Shown piece by piece: positions 1-12,726 of a DNA stretch of 64,000 bases. How positions within the stretch are numbered: position 1 is the first letter of the stretch; each line of letters opens with the position of its first letter. The DNA comes from Diphasiastrum complanatum (lineage: Eukaryota; Streptophyta; Lycopodiopsida; Lycopodiales; Lycopodiaceae), in assembly GCA_029204225.1 (NCBI GenBank), contig CM055100.1:16903259-16967258 (forward strand), written 5' to 3'. The translations under genes and the position numbers were made by a program. Below the pieces are notes generated by a model. That model saw only the letters and a list, made by a program, of their open reading frames with translations. It ran no database searches and was not told the DNA's origin.

Positions 1-1101
1 CAAACAAGTGGATCTTGATTCCACTAATTATGTTTTTTATGTCTCTCATGAAGAGCCAAATAATGTACAAGAGGCACTCAATACCAAGGACCGGTATGAT
101 GCCATGAAGCAAGAGTATGATGCATTGATCACCAACTATACTTGGGAGCTTGTGGATCCTCCATCCAACAAGTATGTGATTGGTTGCAAGTGGGTATTTC
201 GGATCACGTTCAATCATGATGGCACCATCAACAAGTATAAAGCAAGACTATGTGCCAAAAGATTTGCTCAAATCCATGGCCTTGATTATGAGGGGATCTT
301 TGCACCTGTTGCAAAGATGGTGACAATAAGAATTCTTATTTCTCTTGCTTGTTTCTTTAAGTGGAAGGTGTTCCAATTAGATGTATCCAATGCTTTTCTA
401 AATGGTTATCTTGAGGAGGAGATCGATATGGAACAACCTCAAGGATTCATCAAGGATGAGTCCAAAGTGTGCTTGCTCTTCAAAAGTCTTTATGGACTCA
501 ACCAAGCACCAAGATCATGGTATTCAAGACTTAATTCTTTTCTTATCTCACTAGGATTTACTCTTAGTGACTACGATCCTTCCATGTACCAAAAGCTTGT
601 TGATAGCAATATTGTCATTCTTCTTATTTATGTTGATGACATTATTCTTCGTGGAAGTTGTATCAAGCTAGTTGATTAAACTTAGATAGCACTTGGATGT
701 GAGTTTAAAATGCAAGATCTAGGAGAGATACATTACATCCTAGGCCTAGAAATTGTTTTTTATAAAAATCATGTCTTTATATGCCAATCTAGATACGCTC
801 ACTCTATGTTGAAAAAATTCCATATGGAAAATTCTAAGAGCATAGATACTCCAATGGAGAAAATTGTACAAATAATCCCATATTTCATGCAAGAAGCAAG
901 CACATAGAAGTGGCACACCATTTTGCGAGAGGAAAGCTTATTGGAGGAGAAATCTATTTGGAGCATGTCAACTCGTCCTCTTGTATTGCCGATCTACTCA
1001 CCAAGCCTTTGAGCAAAAGTGCTTTCATCAAGCATAGATCTAATCTTAGAGTTATATCAAGATCAATGCTTAAATCTTCATAGATAATTTTTTAGGAGGA
1101 G
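1..1101 (+). pseudogene. Copia A, 3' fragment: RT, then RNase H tail (broken)
   Basis: This is the 3' part of a Ty1/copia pol gene cut by the window edge. The RT part (8-679) shows the motifs LDVSNAFLNG and YVDD and reads on past a TAA near 679 into 710-865. Around 866-872 the sequence jumps directly to the RNase H C-terminus (HARSKHIEVAHHF, then LLTKPLSK), so the end of RT and most of RNase H are deleted. A polypurine run (TTTTTAGGAGGAG) follows at about 1089-1101, directly before the 3' LTR. The opening bases match the copia A copies at 38.9 kb and 27.66 kb almost exactly, so this is a third member of the same family. It cannot make a working enzyme. Confidence 0.93.
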
Positions 1102-1812
1102 TGTGAAGAATTAAAAAAGATTATCTATGTTAGATATAGGGGTCTTATGTTTTTTATATCAAGCATCTAGGTGTAGGATGTTGATAGGAACAAATTTGGC
1201 ATAGATGACAAATTATGGATTTCCACTTGTAATGCCACTATTGAGCAAAAAATAGAGCAAGAGGCTAAACTCGTGCCAATTAGAGTGTAGACAAGTGTAA
1301 TGCTTTTGTTTGATGAATTGTAAGAGGTCCAATAGGATTTAGAGGTGGAACCATGTGAGGTCCAATAGAAATTTGAGGTTTGCTTGAAAATAGTCCAATA
1401 GAATTAAGAGGTGCATAGATCAATGGTCCAATAGGATTAAGAGGTGACAAAGTGTGGTCCAACCATAGTTAAGCATAGTGGTAGCTCGTGGATCTACTAG
1501 TATCATTGTACTCCTCATTTTGGATCTAACTGATTTGGAGATTGTGTGGATTTCTAGCTTTCTCTCTCCACCTGAGAGCTCATGATGATTTTCTCTCTCT
1601 ACCCGAGGAGAGCAGCTTATTTTTACTTAGAATAACCTTTTAATACTTCCTACACATGTGACTGAGAGTTGGAAGTGATTGAATGCATGTAGTAGTGTGT
1701 TTTTGCCATAGAATCAAAGATAGATCTTGAATCTCAATCTAGTCTTGATCTTGGTGCATCTACACACCTTAGGAGATTACAAGTACATGTTGTGGCACGT
1801 GTGAAATCTACA
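1102..1812 (+). mobile_element. 3' LTR of copia A (711 bp)
   Basis: It begins TGTGAAGAATTA right after the polypurine tract and ends GAAATCTACA. It is followed by ATGCA (1813-1817), and the same five bases precede the LTR start of the sister copy at 26250, so ATGCA is the likely target duplication. At 1328-1446 there are about four diverged tandem units built on GGTCCAATAGGATT. CACGTGTGAA lies close to the end. Confidence 0.85.
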
Positions 1813-3184
1813 ATGCAGCTTAAAAAATAACATGGCTGTTAACATGACATCAAATGACACACTCTCACCTAGTTATAGTGCATTGAGGTTTGTAGACATT
1901 GCTTCAGAAATGACATGGATATTAACATGAGCAGTCACTTGGCTGGGTTTACATCATTACATATCTACATCTTCAAAATAGTTTGGCCCCAATAAATAGA
2001 ACTTGCCTTTATGATGTCAATTTTAATACGTTAGACAAAGTTAGCTCATTTAAACTTCTGTATCATATACAAAAAATCTAAACTGCACATTAAATGTATA
2101 ATTTATTACAAAGCAGGGCTCCACACACTTTGTAATTTACAATCATTCTCTAATTTGCCATTAATTTAAGTCATTTAGAATGAAATAGAATGGCATTTAG
2201 GATGAAATAGAAATAATGATATAATTGGCCTATTCCCTTTTCAATATAGATTAAGATAATTCTTGTTAAATTTGAGATAACACTTAGATGCCTATCCTAG
2301 AACAATTTGCATTCAAAATAAGATTAAAGATCACCAAACAATTTCTGTACTGAATGTAAAAATTTGTAGGTTTGGGACTTCTATGTGGATTCCTTTGGGG
2401 ATGCATAAAAACCCATGAAAACTATTAAAAATTAATATCGAGTCATCAAAAGTTTGCATTTCCTAAACCTCAACAACTCAAAACTAAACTTTGAAGATTA
2501 AGTCATAAACCTGGTAATCCTTAAAAGGTTTGCCACAAAAAATACCAACTCTATCCTATGTAGCGAGATTCCAAAAATCAACAAACATTTGCAAAATGAG
2601 AAAATAAACAAATAAACATGTAAATATAGATGAATATGCATTGAAAGAATCTAAACACCCAAAACATGACCTATGCTGGATGGCTACAATATGTGATGAG
2701 CTAACAAATGACTCTCATACCACATGAATTAACTCGTGCAGTGAATTTAGTCATAAATCACAAATTGCATCCATAAGCTATTGCTAACAAATAGAACTAG
2801 GTGCACCCTAGAACTACAAAAAAGAAATGTCGCTTGTTGCCCGTTGTGATGTTACTGTTTAATTATTTTGATTGTAACCTCCGCCCTATCCAAAAAAGAA
2901 GGAACAAACTTCTATGTTGGTCATGTGATAAGTCTTAGAAGCTTTCCCACACAAGCATATGGTCATAATGAAACTCTTCCCAATCATATGGTACTATTTA
3001 AATACACTATGTGCCATTTTAGAATATAATAAGTTGGGAACAAAGATGCATAGGCCTTTTCATTTTTCTACTTGGCTCAAGAATCCTAACATCATTTTAA
3101 GGAATGAGTTTTATCTAAGCCTTGTTGACATTTGATATTATTGTATTTGTTGACATGCGATATTAGTGTACTTCTTGTGATAAT
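1813..3184 (-). repeat. R-family repeat, copy a (inverted)
   Basis: It is the reverse complement of about 9225-10590 with a few percent divergence and small indels. The family is unnamed. Related copies lie at 8091-10790, 26013-26249, 37904-38141, 39558-40727, 40728-40838 plus 46700-48640, and 54480-57545. No ORF is conserved between copies here. Copia A is inserted at the same R position in copies a, c, d and e, which shows they descend from one insertion. Confidence 0.8.
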
Positions 3185-4139
3185 CGGCTCAACTTTTCTT
3201 TTAATGCTATCTTTAATGACCATAATAATGCTATCACTTCGACCCCCTCACATCATACGTCCGAATTGGCTCGCAACACCGCAAAACCGCAAAGCACCGC
3301 ACGACTGCAACAAACCTCCTAATGCACGACAATATAGAAATGTCCCTAGTTACCATAGTCAAACCAAAAAATCCATTATTTTTGCCCTCATAATCCATTT
3401 TTTGTTCCCTTCTTTCCCTTTCCCATAAAATTCATCGCTTTTTGTAAGAAACATTCCTAACTATGTATAGTATTTTGAATCAACAACCATGTACACATAC
3501 AATTGATTGTCAACCGCATTTCATTCATCATATTTTGGTATTCCAAATAATGTCCAACTGTAGCATAATATTATTGTTTACAATTTAGTCATGCGTCTTC
3601 CACCAAATGTTTGCTGCAGAAAGCAGACCATACAATATGAGTAGTCCAACAAAAATTCACAACACCATGTCGATGACAAATAACTGGTACTCTATGTTCC
3701 AAATTTTGAATTCTTGCATCTGTTGTCTTGCTCATTCTGCCATCTGTTGTTATCTTTTCCAAATCAATTATTGTAAATTTACTGGGTTGCCAAACTCCTC
3801 TTCAATGGTCGCGTAATTAGGCTATCTCCTGTGTCGCATAGGTCTCCCTCGTATGTCCACGTTAGCCATGGCTTCCTTACAGCATTCATAACAATGGAAC
3901 AACAAATTATCCCCACACAACTTATAAGCTCTAACCCATGATCTTTACTTCACAATCGATCAATATACTACAATTTCAATGCATTTGCTATTGAAGGTCT
4001 TATTGAGATCGACGCAAGCGTAATATTATTGTTCCAAAGTTGACCTTTTAATGAGCTCCACCTCATCTAACCACTAACCAATGCCATTGCTGAACGGGAC
4101 ACATATACCACCTCATTCTTAATTACTACTTAATGTTAG
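3185..4139. other. Intergenic, nothing recognised
   Basis: The small ORFs at 3132-3428 and 3607-3816 show no domain, signal peptide or repeat partner elsewhere in the window. No feature is supported in this stretch. Confidence 0.5.
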
Positions 4140-5040
4140 CACCTCGTCGGCTCAACTTTTTCATTTTATGAGAGAGAAGGATGTCGAATTATGTTACTGT
4201 CATGCCAATAACATGTTGGCTGATATTCCAACAAAGCCTTTGCCAAAGGGTAAACACATTACCTTAGTTAGTGTGTTATGATAGAGATTCCAAGGATGCA
4301 TGAGTTCTAAATGCCTATTCAGACTCAGATTGGGCTAGAGAAACAGATACACAATTTGTATTTCATTTCAATTTTATGACAAGTGTTTGGCTAATAATTA
4401 TTAATTTGTTTTGTGAATGTGTATGTAGTGGTGTCCATTTCTGAGTCCAAATACGTTGCAGGCTAAAAGCATGGTTTCGTGGTACAACATGGACTGTCAA
4501 GGACACTAGTTTTTTTTGGGTAGAAATGCACTCAAAAAAGATTTATTGTTTAACATTCTAAAGTAGGTCCACTAGAGCTGAAGAGACTATGTGGGCCCAT
4601 CGTTACTAGGGATGCCTTCATTGCATTACCTCATGGGTAGCCTCTATCAAGCACCCTCCTAAATTCCCAAAAAGTGAAATGTACTACCAAAAGGTATAAC
4701 GAAAAATGGTTTTTTTTTGTACCACCAATGATTACTCCAAGATTTGAAATTTCAACAGATCAAACCAATAATACTACATTGCGACAATCAAAACTACTTT
4801 GTTTTTTCTCTCAACCCACGAACTCACTAAACACATTGAAGTTCAATTTCATTTTCCTAGAGAGAGTTTAGAATAAGGATGTCGAATTAAGTTACTATCA
4901 TACCGATAACATGTTGACCGATATTCCAACAAAGTCTTTGCCAAAGGGTAAACACATTACCTTAGTTAGTATGTTAATTCTTCATTCAGGTTTTTAGTGG
5001 TAAGCTTAAGGGGGAGTATTGCACATTAATTTTACTCCTG
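4140..5040 (+). pseudogene. Two tandem tails of a different copia RNase H
   Basis: The end of a copia pol gene appears twice. The first copy (about 4155-4280) reads HFMREKDVELCYC, then ADIPTKPLPKGK. The second (about 4866-4985) repeats most of this with extra changes, then runs into TTAAGGGGGAG near 5004-5017, which looks like a polypurine tract. KPLPKGK differs from the KPLSK and KPLLK endings of the other copias here, so this is another lineage. Between the copies, about 4345-4445 repeats the intron of the transposase-like segment X (reverse complement of about 24860-24935). All of it is decayed. Confidence 0.7.
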
Positions 5041-5149
5041 ACCTAAATTCATTTTCGGGGTAATCCTATACAATTTAAATACTCACTCTCTAGAACACCC
5101 TACATAAATGATCTGTTATGTAAACCAATCTCCAATTTTACAAGCATTT

Positions 5150-6420
5150 TAATTTGGCTTCACATTAGCCTAAAAGGATTTGTGATCAACTTTAGTTCTC
5201 CAAAGCCCATACTTAAATGATACTTATCACCTCTTTTTGACATGCCTTTAGTGGAATTCCTATTTTTAATTTTGTTTTAGCAGGGATGCGAGGTTCATTT
5301 ATGGGTATTCAAGTCTGTGTAACAAAAGAACTTCCATGGAAATTTTTCAATGATCTCCAAGGTGCATGGCCTTATCATTGGTCTATGTTCTGGTAAGTAT
5401 TTATAGGTTAGATGAATTTCAAATTTTTGACTTAATTTATTGTATTATGTTTTTGGTAAGCTTTAACTAATGAAATTATTAACTTTTCAATTTAGATTTG
5501 TGAATTTGACTATACTCCAATCTCACAATTACATTTAGCCATTGATGGAGGATGTATCCAAATTATTTTCTATATTGGATGTGTCTTGAAGTCTACATGC
5601 TTGATGGTTGGCAAAGATTATCTAAAATTGTGAATACTAAAAAGTGAATAGCTTTAATATTAATCATGATTATTGTGAATTCTATTCGCTATTATAATAA
5701 GTATCGATCCTGATTACTTGTGAATATTGATCGTGTTTACTAAAATATTATGAGTACTTGTCATTATTATTGTGAATATAAGAGTTGTGAATACTTGAGG
5801 ATCATTGCCAACTTGAGCTACCTTTTTGAAATTTGTTTCTTTTTTACCAAAATTCCAAAATGGGGCACATGTTTTGTAGCCAAATATTAAACCCTTTATA
5901 AGAAACTATCATCAAGCGAAGATCACCTATTATGTGCAATCTTAACTCTACAATTGTAAAAATTGTTAACTACTTTTGTGGTAGTGGATGTGATAGTGTA
6001 AGCTCTTGCAACTTAAAATGTTAAAAGAAACAGACCAATCTCACCATAATTGAACTTACCAATAACCACCTTTTTAGGAAAAAGCTTCTAAATGCATTTG
6101 TTTGTATCTAAAAGATAAAATTGTAATTAAAAAGATCTCCTTTATGAATCCAACAATTTCACCATTATGGAAAGGCCTTTGTGGTATGATACGACGAGGT
6201 TTTTGTTTTATTCTGAGGAGACAAATGAATCCCAACACCTAAATAGGAATCTCATGTCCTTAGAATTCCGTTAACCTAATCATTTGTTTGATTATCTAGA
6301 TGAGTACTCATTTACGCCAGGCGTAAATCCAATCATGGTAGTGATAAGACCTGCCAACAAACAAGTACAGCTAAGATATTACAACCTATGATATAGGCCT
6401 TGTGTCTAATTATATGCCAG
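5150..6420 (-). repeat. Inverted copy of the 62.5-64.0 kb segment
   Basis: The reverse complement follows 62530-63990 in order, with about 80-90% identity judged by eye and several indels. The right copy starts just past the C-terminus of a Ty3/gypsy integrase, so this is probably the post-pol region or LTR of that gypsy family without its coding part. No TG...CA ends could be placed. It contains an exon-like open stretch at 5281-5392. Confidence 0.7.
5281..5392 (+). other. Exon-like stretch within the gypsy-associated repeat
   Basis: An open 112-bp stretch lies between a pyrimidine-rich TTTTAG acceptor and a TG|GTAAGT donor. It includes ELPWKFFNDL and AWPYHWSMF. The copy at about 63752-63868 (minus strand) keeps the same outline but has stops and a frameshift. 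The product is not recognised. It could be a captured host exon or a chance open frame. Confidence 0.3.
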
Positions 6421-6968
6421 GTTGATGTACGCACATAGCCAGATAAAAAGTTAGAACAACATTGCCGGTGAAATAGTTAAGAAAGAATTGTCAATATGCA
6501 GAGAATGTACCAAGCAGGCAGTAGTGTTTACTCTATACACTAATAGTAATGTTAACCTTGATTGATTTAAGCTTTCTGGTTCTTACAATGCTTACCTCAT
6601 AATCTTAACATTGAATATTGTATGGTACACTATCTACCTAAGGCACGTTGAGGAAGAACAACAGTTGTATAGTTTAACTGCACAAAAATATTATCACAAA
6701 GTTGAAGATCACCTTTGCATCGTCAACAATCAACTTGTGTATCACATCCAAGGCACAAAACTTCCCCCACCTACCATGACAGGCTATCGGCAGTTGGCAA
6801 CACATGACAAAGATACAAGGATCATTTACAACTAGGGAGGCAACTTAGGAGGCGTAAATAGGATGCTGGACAACAAGACATGAAGAAGTCCTGAGCTATA
6901 CATCGAGAGTTCAGGAGCACGAATCTCCTGTGGAAGCCAGCAATGACTGTGTCAGCGGAGGTAAAGAG
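6421..6968. other. Intergenic, nothing recognised
   Basis: One small ORF (6611-6835, 74 codons) has no recognisable domain and no second copy in the window. I see no other structure. Confidence 0.4.
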
Positions 6969-7062
6969 AATCAAATGAATAAGAATGTAGTTAGTTTACG
7001 TGTTTCTCTTTCCGCTCTCTCTCCCTCTCCTCCTGCTTGCGTTGATCTCCTGAAATGTATCA

Positions 7063-7075
7063 TGGTATCAGAGCC
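7063..7075 (+). other. Primer-binding site of E5 (tRNA-iMet)
   Basis: TGGTATCAGAGCC follows directly on the LTR end. It is the usual plant copia site complementary to the initiator-Met tRNA 3' end. Confidence 0.9.
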
Positions 7076-7855
7076 AGCCCTCTCACATGCATTCTAATTA
7101 TTTTGACATTCTACTGATCTTGTTTCAGATCTGATTTGTTTTAATTGTATTTAGGTTTGTTTCCAGAATTTGATGGGCATAATTTTCATTTGTGGAAGTT
7201 TAAAATGCAAATGGTTTTAGAGGAGAAAGGTCTTTGGGATTTGCTGGTGAATCCAATTCCTCCTATGAAGATGCTACTCCACCTATACTGAAGGCTTACG
7301 AGAAGTGAAACAATCAAACAAAGTGAACTGCATCAACCAGCAGTCAACCAACAATCAACTAAGAGTTGCTAAAACAAGCAACTAATCAAGAAAACAATGA
7401 TCAAAGCTAGCTCTTTGAAGATGCCAGAAAGTTGAATTAAAGCAAAGTCTGTGTGCAGGTGAAGGAAGAGATGTCTTCTACCATAGTCCACATGAAGAAG
7501 CAGTTTAGAAGCACAGACCAAAGAGGAGCAGGATCAAATCAAGTTGTTGAAGCAAGCAACAAATATACAATTAATGATCAAAGTGGACCTTCTTGCAGAT
7601 GTCAGAAAGTTGGATAAGAGGCCATGTGCAGATGTTTGGAAAGCACTGATGTTTCCAACATAGCCCACATGAAGTTCTTGACATAGACCATGAAGACCCA
7701 AGATCAAAACAAAACCAATGTGCTTTCACGTGAAGTGGGAGCAGTGACAACACTGTCATAATATAATAATGCTAAACTAAATAAGATCTGTACAAGATCA
7801 TGTTAGATAATATTACTGTGATAATTAATGGTGTGAATACTCCATTAAGTGGGAG

Positions 7856-8090
7856 TGTTAAGGATAGTAATGTATGCTATCACACCTACACATAAAAACT
7901 AGTTAACAACAAAGAGACTTGGGTCCCAAAAGGACGTGTTCCCTTAGAACGTCGCCTCCTCATCATCTCTGTTATGGGCAGTTCGCCCTTCATTATAATC
8001 AATTGAATAAGAATGTAGTTAGTTAACGTGATTCTCTCTCTGCTCTCTCTTGCTCTCCTCCTGCTTGCATCGATCTCCTGAAATGTATCA
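7856..8090 (+). mobile_element. 3' LTR of E5 (235 bp)
   Basis: It starts TGTTAAGGATAG after the purine run and ends GAAATGTATCA, the same end as the 5' LTR at 7062. It sits in the 3' part of the S1-like fragment of R copy b, cutting off its C-terminus. Confidence 0.8.
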
Positions 8091-8094
8091 CGTC

Positions 8095-8364
8095 CAAGTT
8101 CAATTTCCAAGTCCATATCTGCAGGTTGGCTGCCTGCAATCTCATGCCCTCCCTTCTTGTGAAATCACATATGTATTCGGTTTGTTCATTTGCAGTGAAA
8201 TTACACGACCAACTGAGACCACTGCGCACCACATGGATGCCCAAAGATTTAGTCTCATCTGAATAACTCGTTGTTATGAGATCATCACTTAGGTTTGTTA
8301 CTCTAAAGGAAGCATCTGGAGACGAAGCGAAAGACACCTGAAGTAGAAACAAGGTGGCAAACAT
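8095..8364 (-). pseudogene. S1-family (S-protein homologue) fragment, copy 1
   Basis: Read on the minus strand from ATG at 8364, there is a short hydrophobic leader (FATLFLLQVSFASS), then NLSDDLITTSYSDETKSLGI and LSWSCNFT, ending in YICDF. The order N-L ... S-x-E ... LG-h-V ... G-x-x-W-x-x-F ... C-x-F matches the S1 self-incompatibility-type fold of small secreted plant proteins. About 90 residues remain, against 110-130 usual, and the C-terminal cysteines are absent because the E5 LTR replaces the 3' end at 8090. A (CT)n tract sits directly upstream of the ATG. The family call is from pattern memory, without a search. No intact copy is in the window. Confidence 0.5.
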
Positions 8365-8383
8365 AGAGAATAAGTAAATGATC

Positions 8384-8528
<145 letters not shown>

Positions 8529-10790
8529 TGCTTTATAAAAGACACTAGAGACGACATTAGCTGGAGGAGAAAAATTTCAAACCAAAAGCGACGGTGCTGA
8601 ATTCCAAATGAGTAATTCCCCCTAAAACCAGTTCCAGCAGGAGTATTCAAATTAGAAAGCACTAATTCTTAGTTCCTGCTACTTTAGCCATTAGCAGGAA
8701 AAGTACATCAAATAATTTATATTTCTTAGTGTTTATCTGTGTTCTTTACACTAATATAATGATTAAACTATGCATGTTTGATCATTATATGATTTAATCA
8801 CAATTGCATGCATCCTCATGCTCGAGGGCATTATGTCCGTAAAGCCCATAATAAATAGCCTTGGCCTATTGAAAGAAAGTTGTAAATTTTACATCGGATC
8901 CACTGCAATTAGAGCCATGGCTCTACAATCTAGAAAGGCCTTGATAATTATTATCTAAAGTGGGTGAATTCAATGTCATGAAAATCAACCTCACTAAACA
9001 TCCCATTCTCATTCATGTTGTAATCATATATTGTAGCATGGGTTTATGGATGATAACTTGATCTAAAGCATGTACTCATCATAGCCATGAATTACTCTTT
9101 ACCATGCATTGCATGTCATCGATCTATCATAGCCTACCTGTGACTAATAATGCCTTGATCTCCAACCAATGATAATATTACACTTAGTGTTATATCAAGA
9201 GATGGCAATGTATATTAGCAGATTATCACAAGAAGCACACTAATATCGCATGTCAAATACAATAATATCACATGTCAACAAGGCTTAGATAAACACTCAT
9301 TCCTTAAAATGATGTTAGGGTTCTTGAGCCAAGTACACAAATGAAAAGGCCTATGCATCCTTTTTCCCTACTTATTAAATTCTAAAATGGCACATAGCAT
9401 ATTTAAATAGTACCATATGATTGGAAAGAGTCTCATTATGACCATATGCTTCTGTGGGAAAGCTTCTAAGACTTATCATGTGACCAACATAGAAATTCGT
9501 TCCTTCTTTTTTGGATAGGTGGAGGTTACAGTAAAAGTAATCAAACAACAACATCACAACAGGCGACAAGCCACATTTCTTTTTTGCAGTTTTGGGGTGC
9601 ACCTAGTTCTATTTGTCAGCAATAGCTTATGGATGCAATTTGTGATTTATGACTAAATTCAGTGCACGAGTTAATTCATGTGGTATGATAGTCATTTGTT
9701 ATTACATCACAAACTGTAGACATCCAGCATAGGTCATGTTTTGGGTGTTTAGTTTCTTTCCATGCATATTCATCTATATTTACTTGTTTATTTGTTTATT
9801 TTTTCCTTTTGCAAATGTTTGTTGATTTTTTGGAATATCAGTACATAGGATAGAGTTGGTATTTTTTGTAGAAAACCTTTTAAGGATTACCAGGTTTATG
9901 ACAATCTTCAAAGTTTAGTTTTGAGTTGTTAAGGTTTAGGAAATACAAACTTTTGATGACTCAATATTAATTTTTAATGGTTTTCATGGTTTTCAAAGGA
10001 ATCCACATAGAAGTCCCAAACTTGCAGATTTTTATATCTATTACAGAAATTGTTTGGTTGATCTTTGATCTTAATTTGAATGCAAAATGTTCTAGAATAT
10101 GCATCTAAGCGTTGGTGCAATATTGCAGAATCTAAATTGAAAAGGGAATAGGCCAATTATATCATTGAACATTAATTACTATTTCATCCTAAATGCCATT
10201 CTCTTTCATTCTAAATGTCTTAAATTAATGGCAAATTAGAGAATGATTGTAGATTACAAAGTGTGTGGAGCCCTACTTTGTAATAAACTATACATTTGAT
10301 GTGCAGTTTAGATTTTTTGTATATGATATAGAAGTTTAAATGAGCTAACTTTGTCTGATGTATTAAAATTGACATCGTAAAGGCAAATTCTATTAATTGG
10401 GGCCAAACTATTTTGAAGATGTAAACCCAGCCCAGTGACTGGTCATGTTAATATCCATGTCATTTCTCAAGCATTGTTTACAAACCTCTATGCACTATAA
10501 CTAGGTGAGAGTGTGTCATTTGATGTCATGTTAACAACCATGTTATTTTTGAAGCTGCATCTACAAACCCTTTGCACTATAACTAGTTGAGAGTGTGTCA
10601 TTTGATGTATGAGTTTTACGAGAAGTAATCAATAGTTTGATCTATCTGCTATGTAGACTTTCTTCTTATCTTTATTCCAACAGATGTTCAATATGTTAGA
10701 ATTTTCATATTTGTTATTGATTACTATTAATTGAATTCTGATCTCATAGGGCAAATATAACATTGTCCAAACAGTTACGAAACCTAAGAG

Positions 10791-11817
10791 ACTGACTATA
10801 ACTAAAAGATATTTACGTCGATTAGACCAAGGAAATGTAAAAATTATTGAGGGTCTTTGCCATGTTCAGTCTTAGTTCTATAAAATTCTTGGCTACAATT
10901 ACCAAAATAAAACATATACACTTCTAACTCGGAATTGGTATCAATCATGTTTGTAACAACTATATTGTCGCCAGTACGATATTACCAAAACCTTTGATGT
11001 TACCAGATGTCAAAGTAAAACCAAAATATTAGTTGACAACCAGTACGTTTACAACAAAGTACCCCCAATCAACTTATTATGAAGTTTTTAGCACACTACA
11101 GGATCTTTATGGGGCGTTGTGATTGCACGAGAATGATCAAAGAATAGTTTAGTTGAAAAGTCCAAGGCAAGAGCACAATGGCATACCATAGACTGGAAAA
11201 ACTAACTCTTCACTATGATAGATAGCTATCAGAAAGAATTCTAAGTGCTCGTTATGGGAAAAATAGGCTGCTCTCGGGTAGCGAGATAAAATGATAACCA
11301 AAAAACTCGGGTAGAGGATGAGCCCAAAATCTCAGTATTCACAATATGGCAAAACAAGCCAAAGTTTCCCTACATCAATGAGGCTTGAGTTTCTACAGTG
11401 GATTTGCATGGAATGTCCACATCTTCCAATTAACTCATATATCATAGATCCACATGTAAAACTGCATGCATGGATATTGCATGTCAGCTCCCTAAGCTAC
11501 CTAGACATGTGTAGATTATGTAAACTGATTTGGATGTTGCATGCACTGATTGCATGTCAGGTCCCTAAGCTACCTAGACATGTGTAGATTATGTAAATTG
11601 ATTTGCATTTTGCATGCATGCATTCTGACTAACATTGCATGTCATCTAATATTTTGCATGACATCAAAATTGAATCCACCTAACTTAAATTCAACCTCTT
11701 CTAGCAGGTTATGTGCTCACTTCACATATCCTAATGTACAATAAAATATTTACAAGAAATAAGGTGAGCATATCCCCCAAAGTCAACACATGAAGATATG
11801 TTTTACGACTTTTCACA
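10791..11817 (-). mobile_element. LTR of minus-strand copia E4, copy next to R-b
   Basis: On the minus strand it begins TGTGAAAAGTCG after a purine-rich AAGGAG, abutting a copia RNase H stub. It contains two 45-bp direct copies of a block carrying CTACACATGTCTAGG (about 11500-11600). It also has a CTACCCGAG...GAGAGCAGCC stretch related to the copia A LTR. It is collinear with 48640-49656. The outer end could not be fixed, so the left limit is approximate. Confidence 0.6.
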
Positions 11818-12048
11818 CTCCTTAAAATATATCTACCTATTCACCATAGACTTTGAGATTAAGCCAAGATTAGATCTCATCTTGAAAAATGCATTCTTGA
11901 GCAATGGCTTGGTGAGAAGATCTACAACACAATTTGAAGATCCAACATGCTCCAATAAGATCTCCCTCCCAATTACTTTCTCTCTTACAAAGTGATGAGC
12001 TACTTTGACGTGTTTGCTCCTTGCATGGGATACAAGATTGTTTGCAAG
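11818..12048 (-). pseudogene. E4-type copia RNase H stub
   Basis: The minus strand gives ARSKHVKVAHHFVREKV, then GSSNCVVDLLTKPLLKNAF, the C-terminal 75 or so residues of a copia pol protein. It is nearly identical to 49671-49880. Upstream (right of ~12048) the pol sequence stops abruptly in unrelated DNA. Confidence 0.85.
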
Positions 12049-12185
12049 AAGGTAATGTCCATTACCATAAATAATCTGGAACCCGATAGTGAGTGGCAGT
12101 GACACGAGCTGTCCGGAGACCGGATTATTTGTGGCAATGGTCGACCAATGGACCATTACCTCATGTAATTTTTAGCTGACTTTTT

Positions 12186-12720
<535 letters not shown>

Positions 12721-12726
12721 TACTAG

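Larger units (their letters stand above)
6969..8090 (+). mobile_element. Short, decayed copia-type element with gag remnant (E5)
   Basis: The right 95 bp of a 5' LTR (6969-7062, ending AAATGTATCA) are followed at once by the primer site TGGTATCAGAGCC (7063-7075). A gag N-terminus follows at 7160-7291, with FDGHNFHLWKFKMQ and LWDLL, and stops at a TGA. The rest of the internal part (7320-7850) is non-coding and contains two diverged copies of a ~180-bp unit. It ends in AAGTGGGAG and a complete 235-bp 3' LTR. The outer 5' LTR half is missing or unrecognisable. With under 800 bp of internal sequence and no pol, it resembles a TRIM-like or deletion derivative. Confidence 0.75.

Noticed and set aside
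976-1000. Possible env-like tail on the hydrophobic end of the E3 ORF (residues 976-992; coordinates here are residue numbers, nucleotides about 17705-17757)
   Set aside because: One hydrophobic stretch without a signal peptide or cleavage site is too little to call an envelope-like protein.
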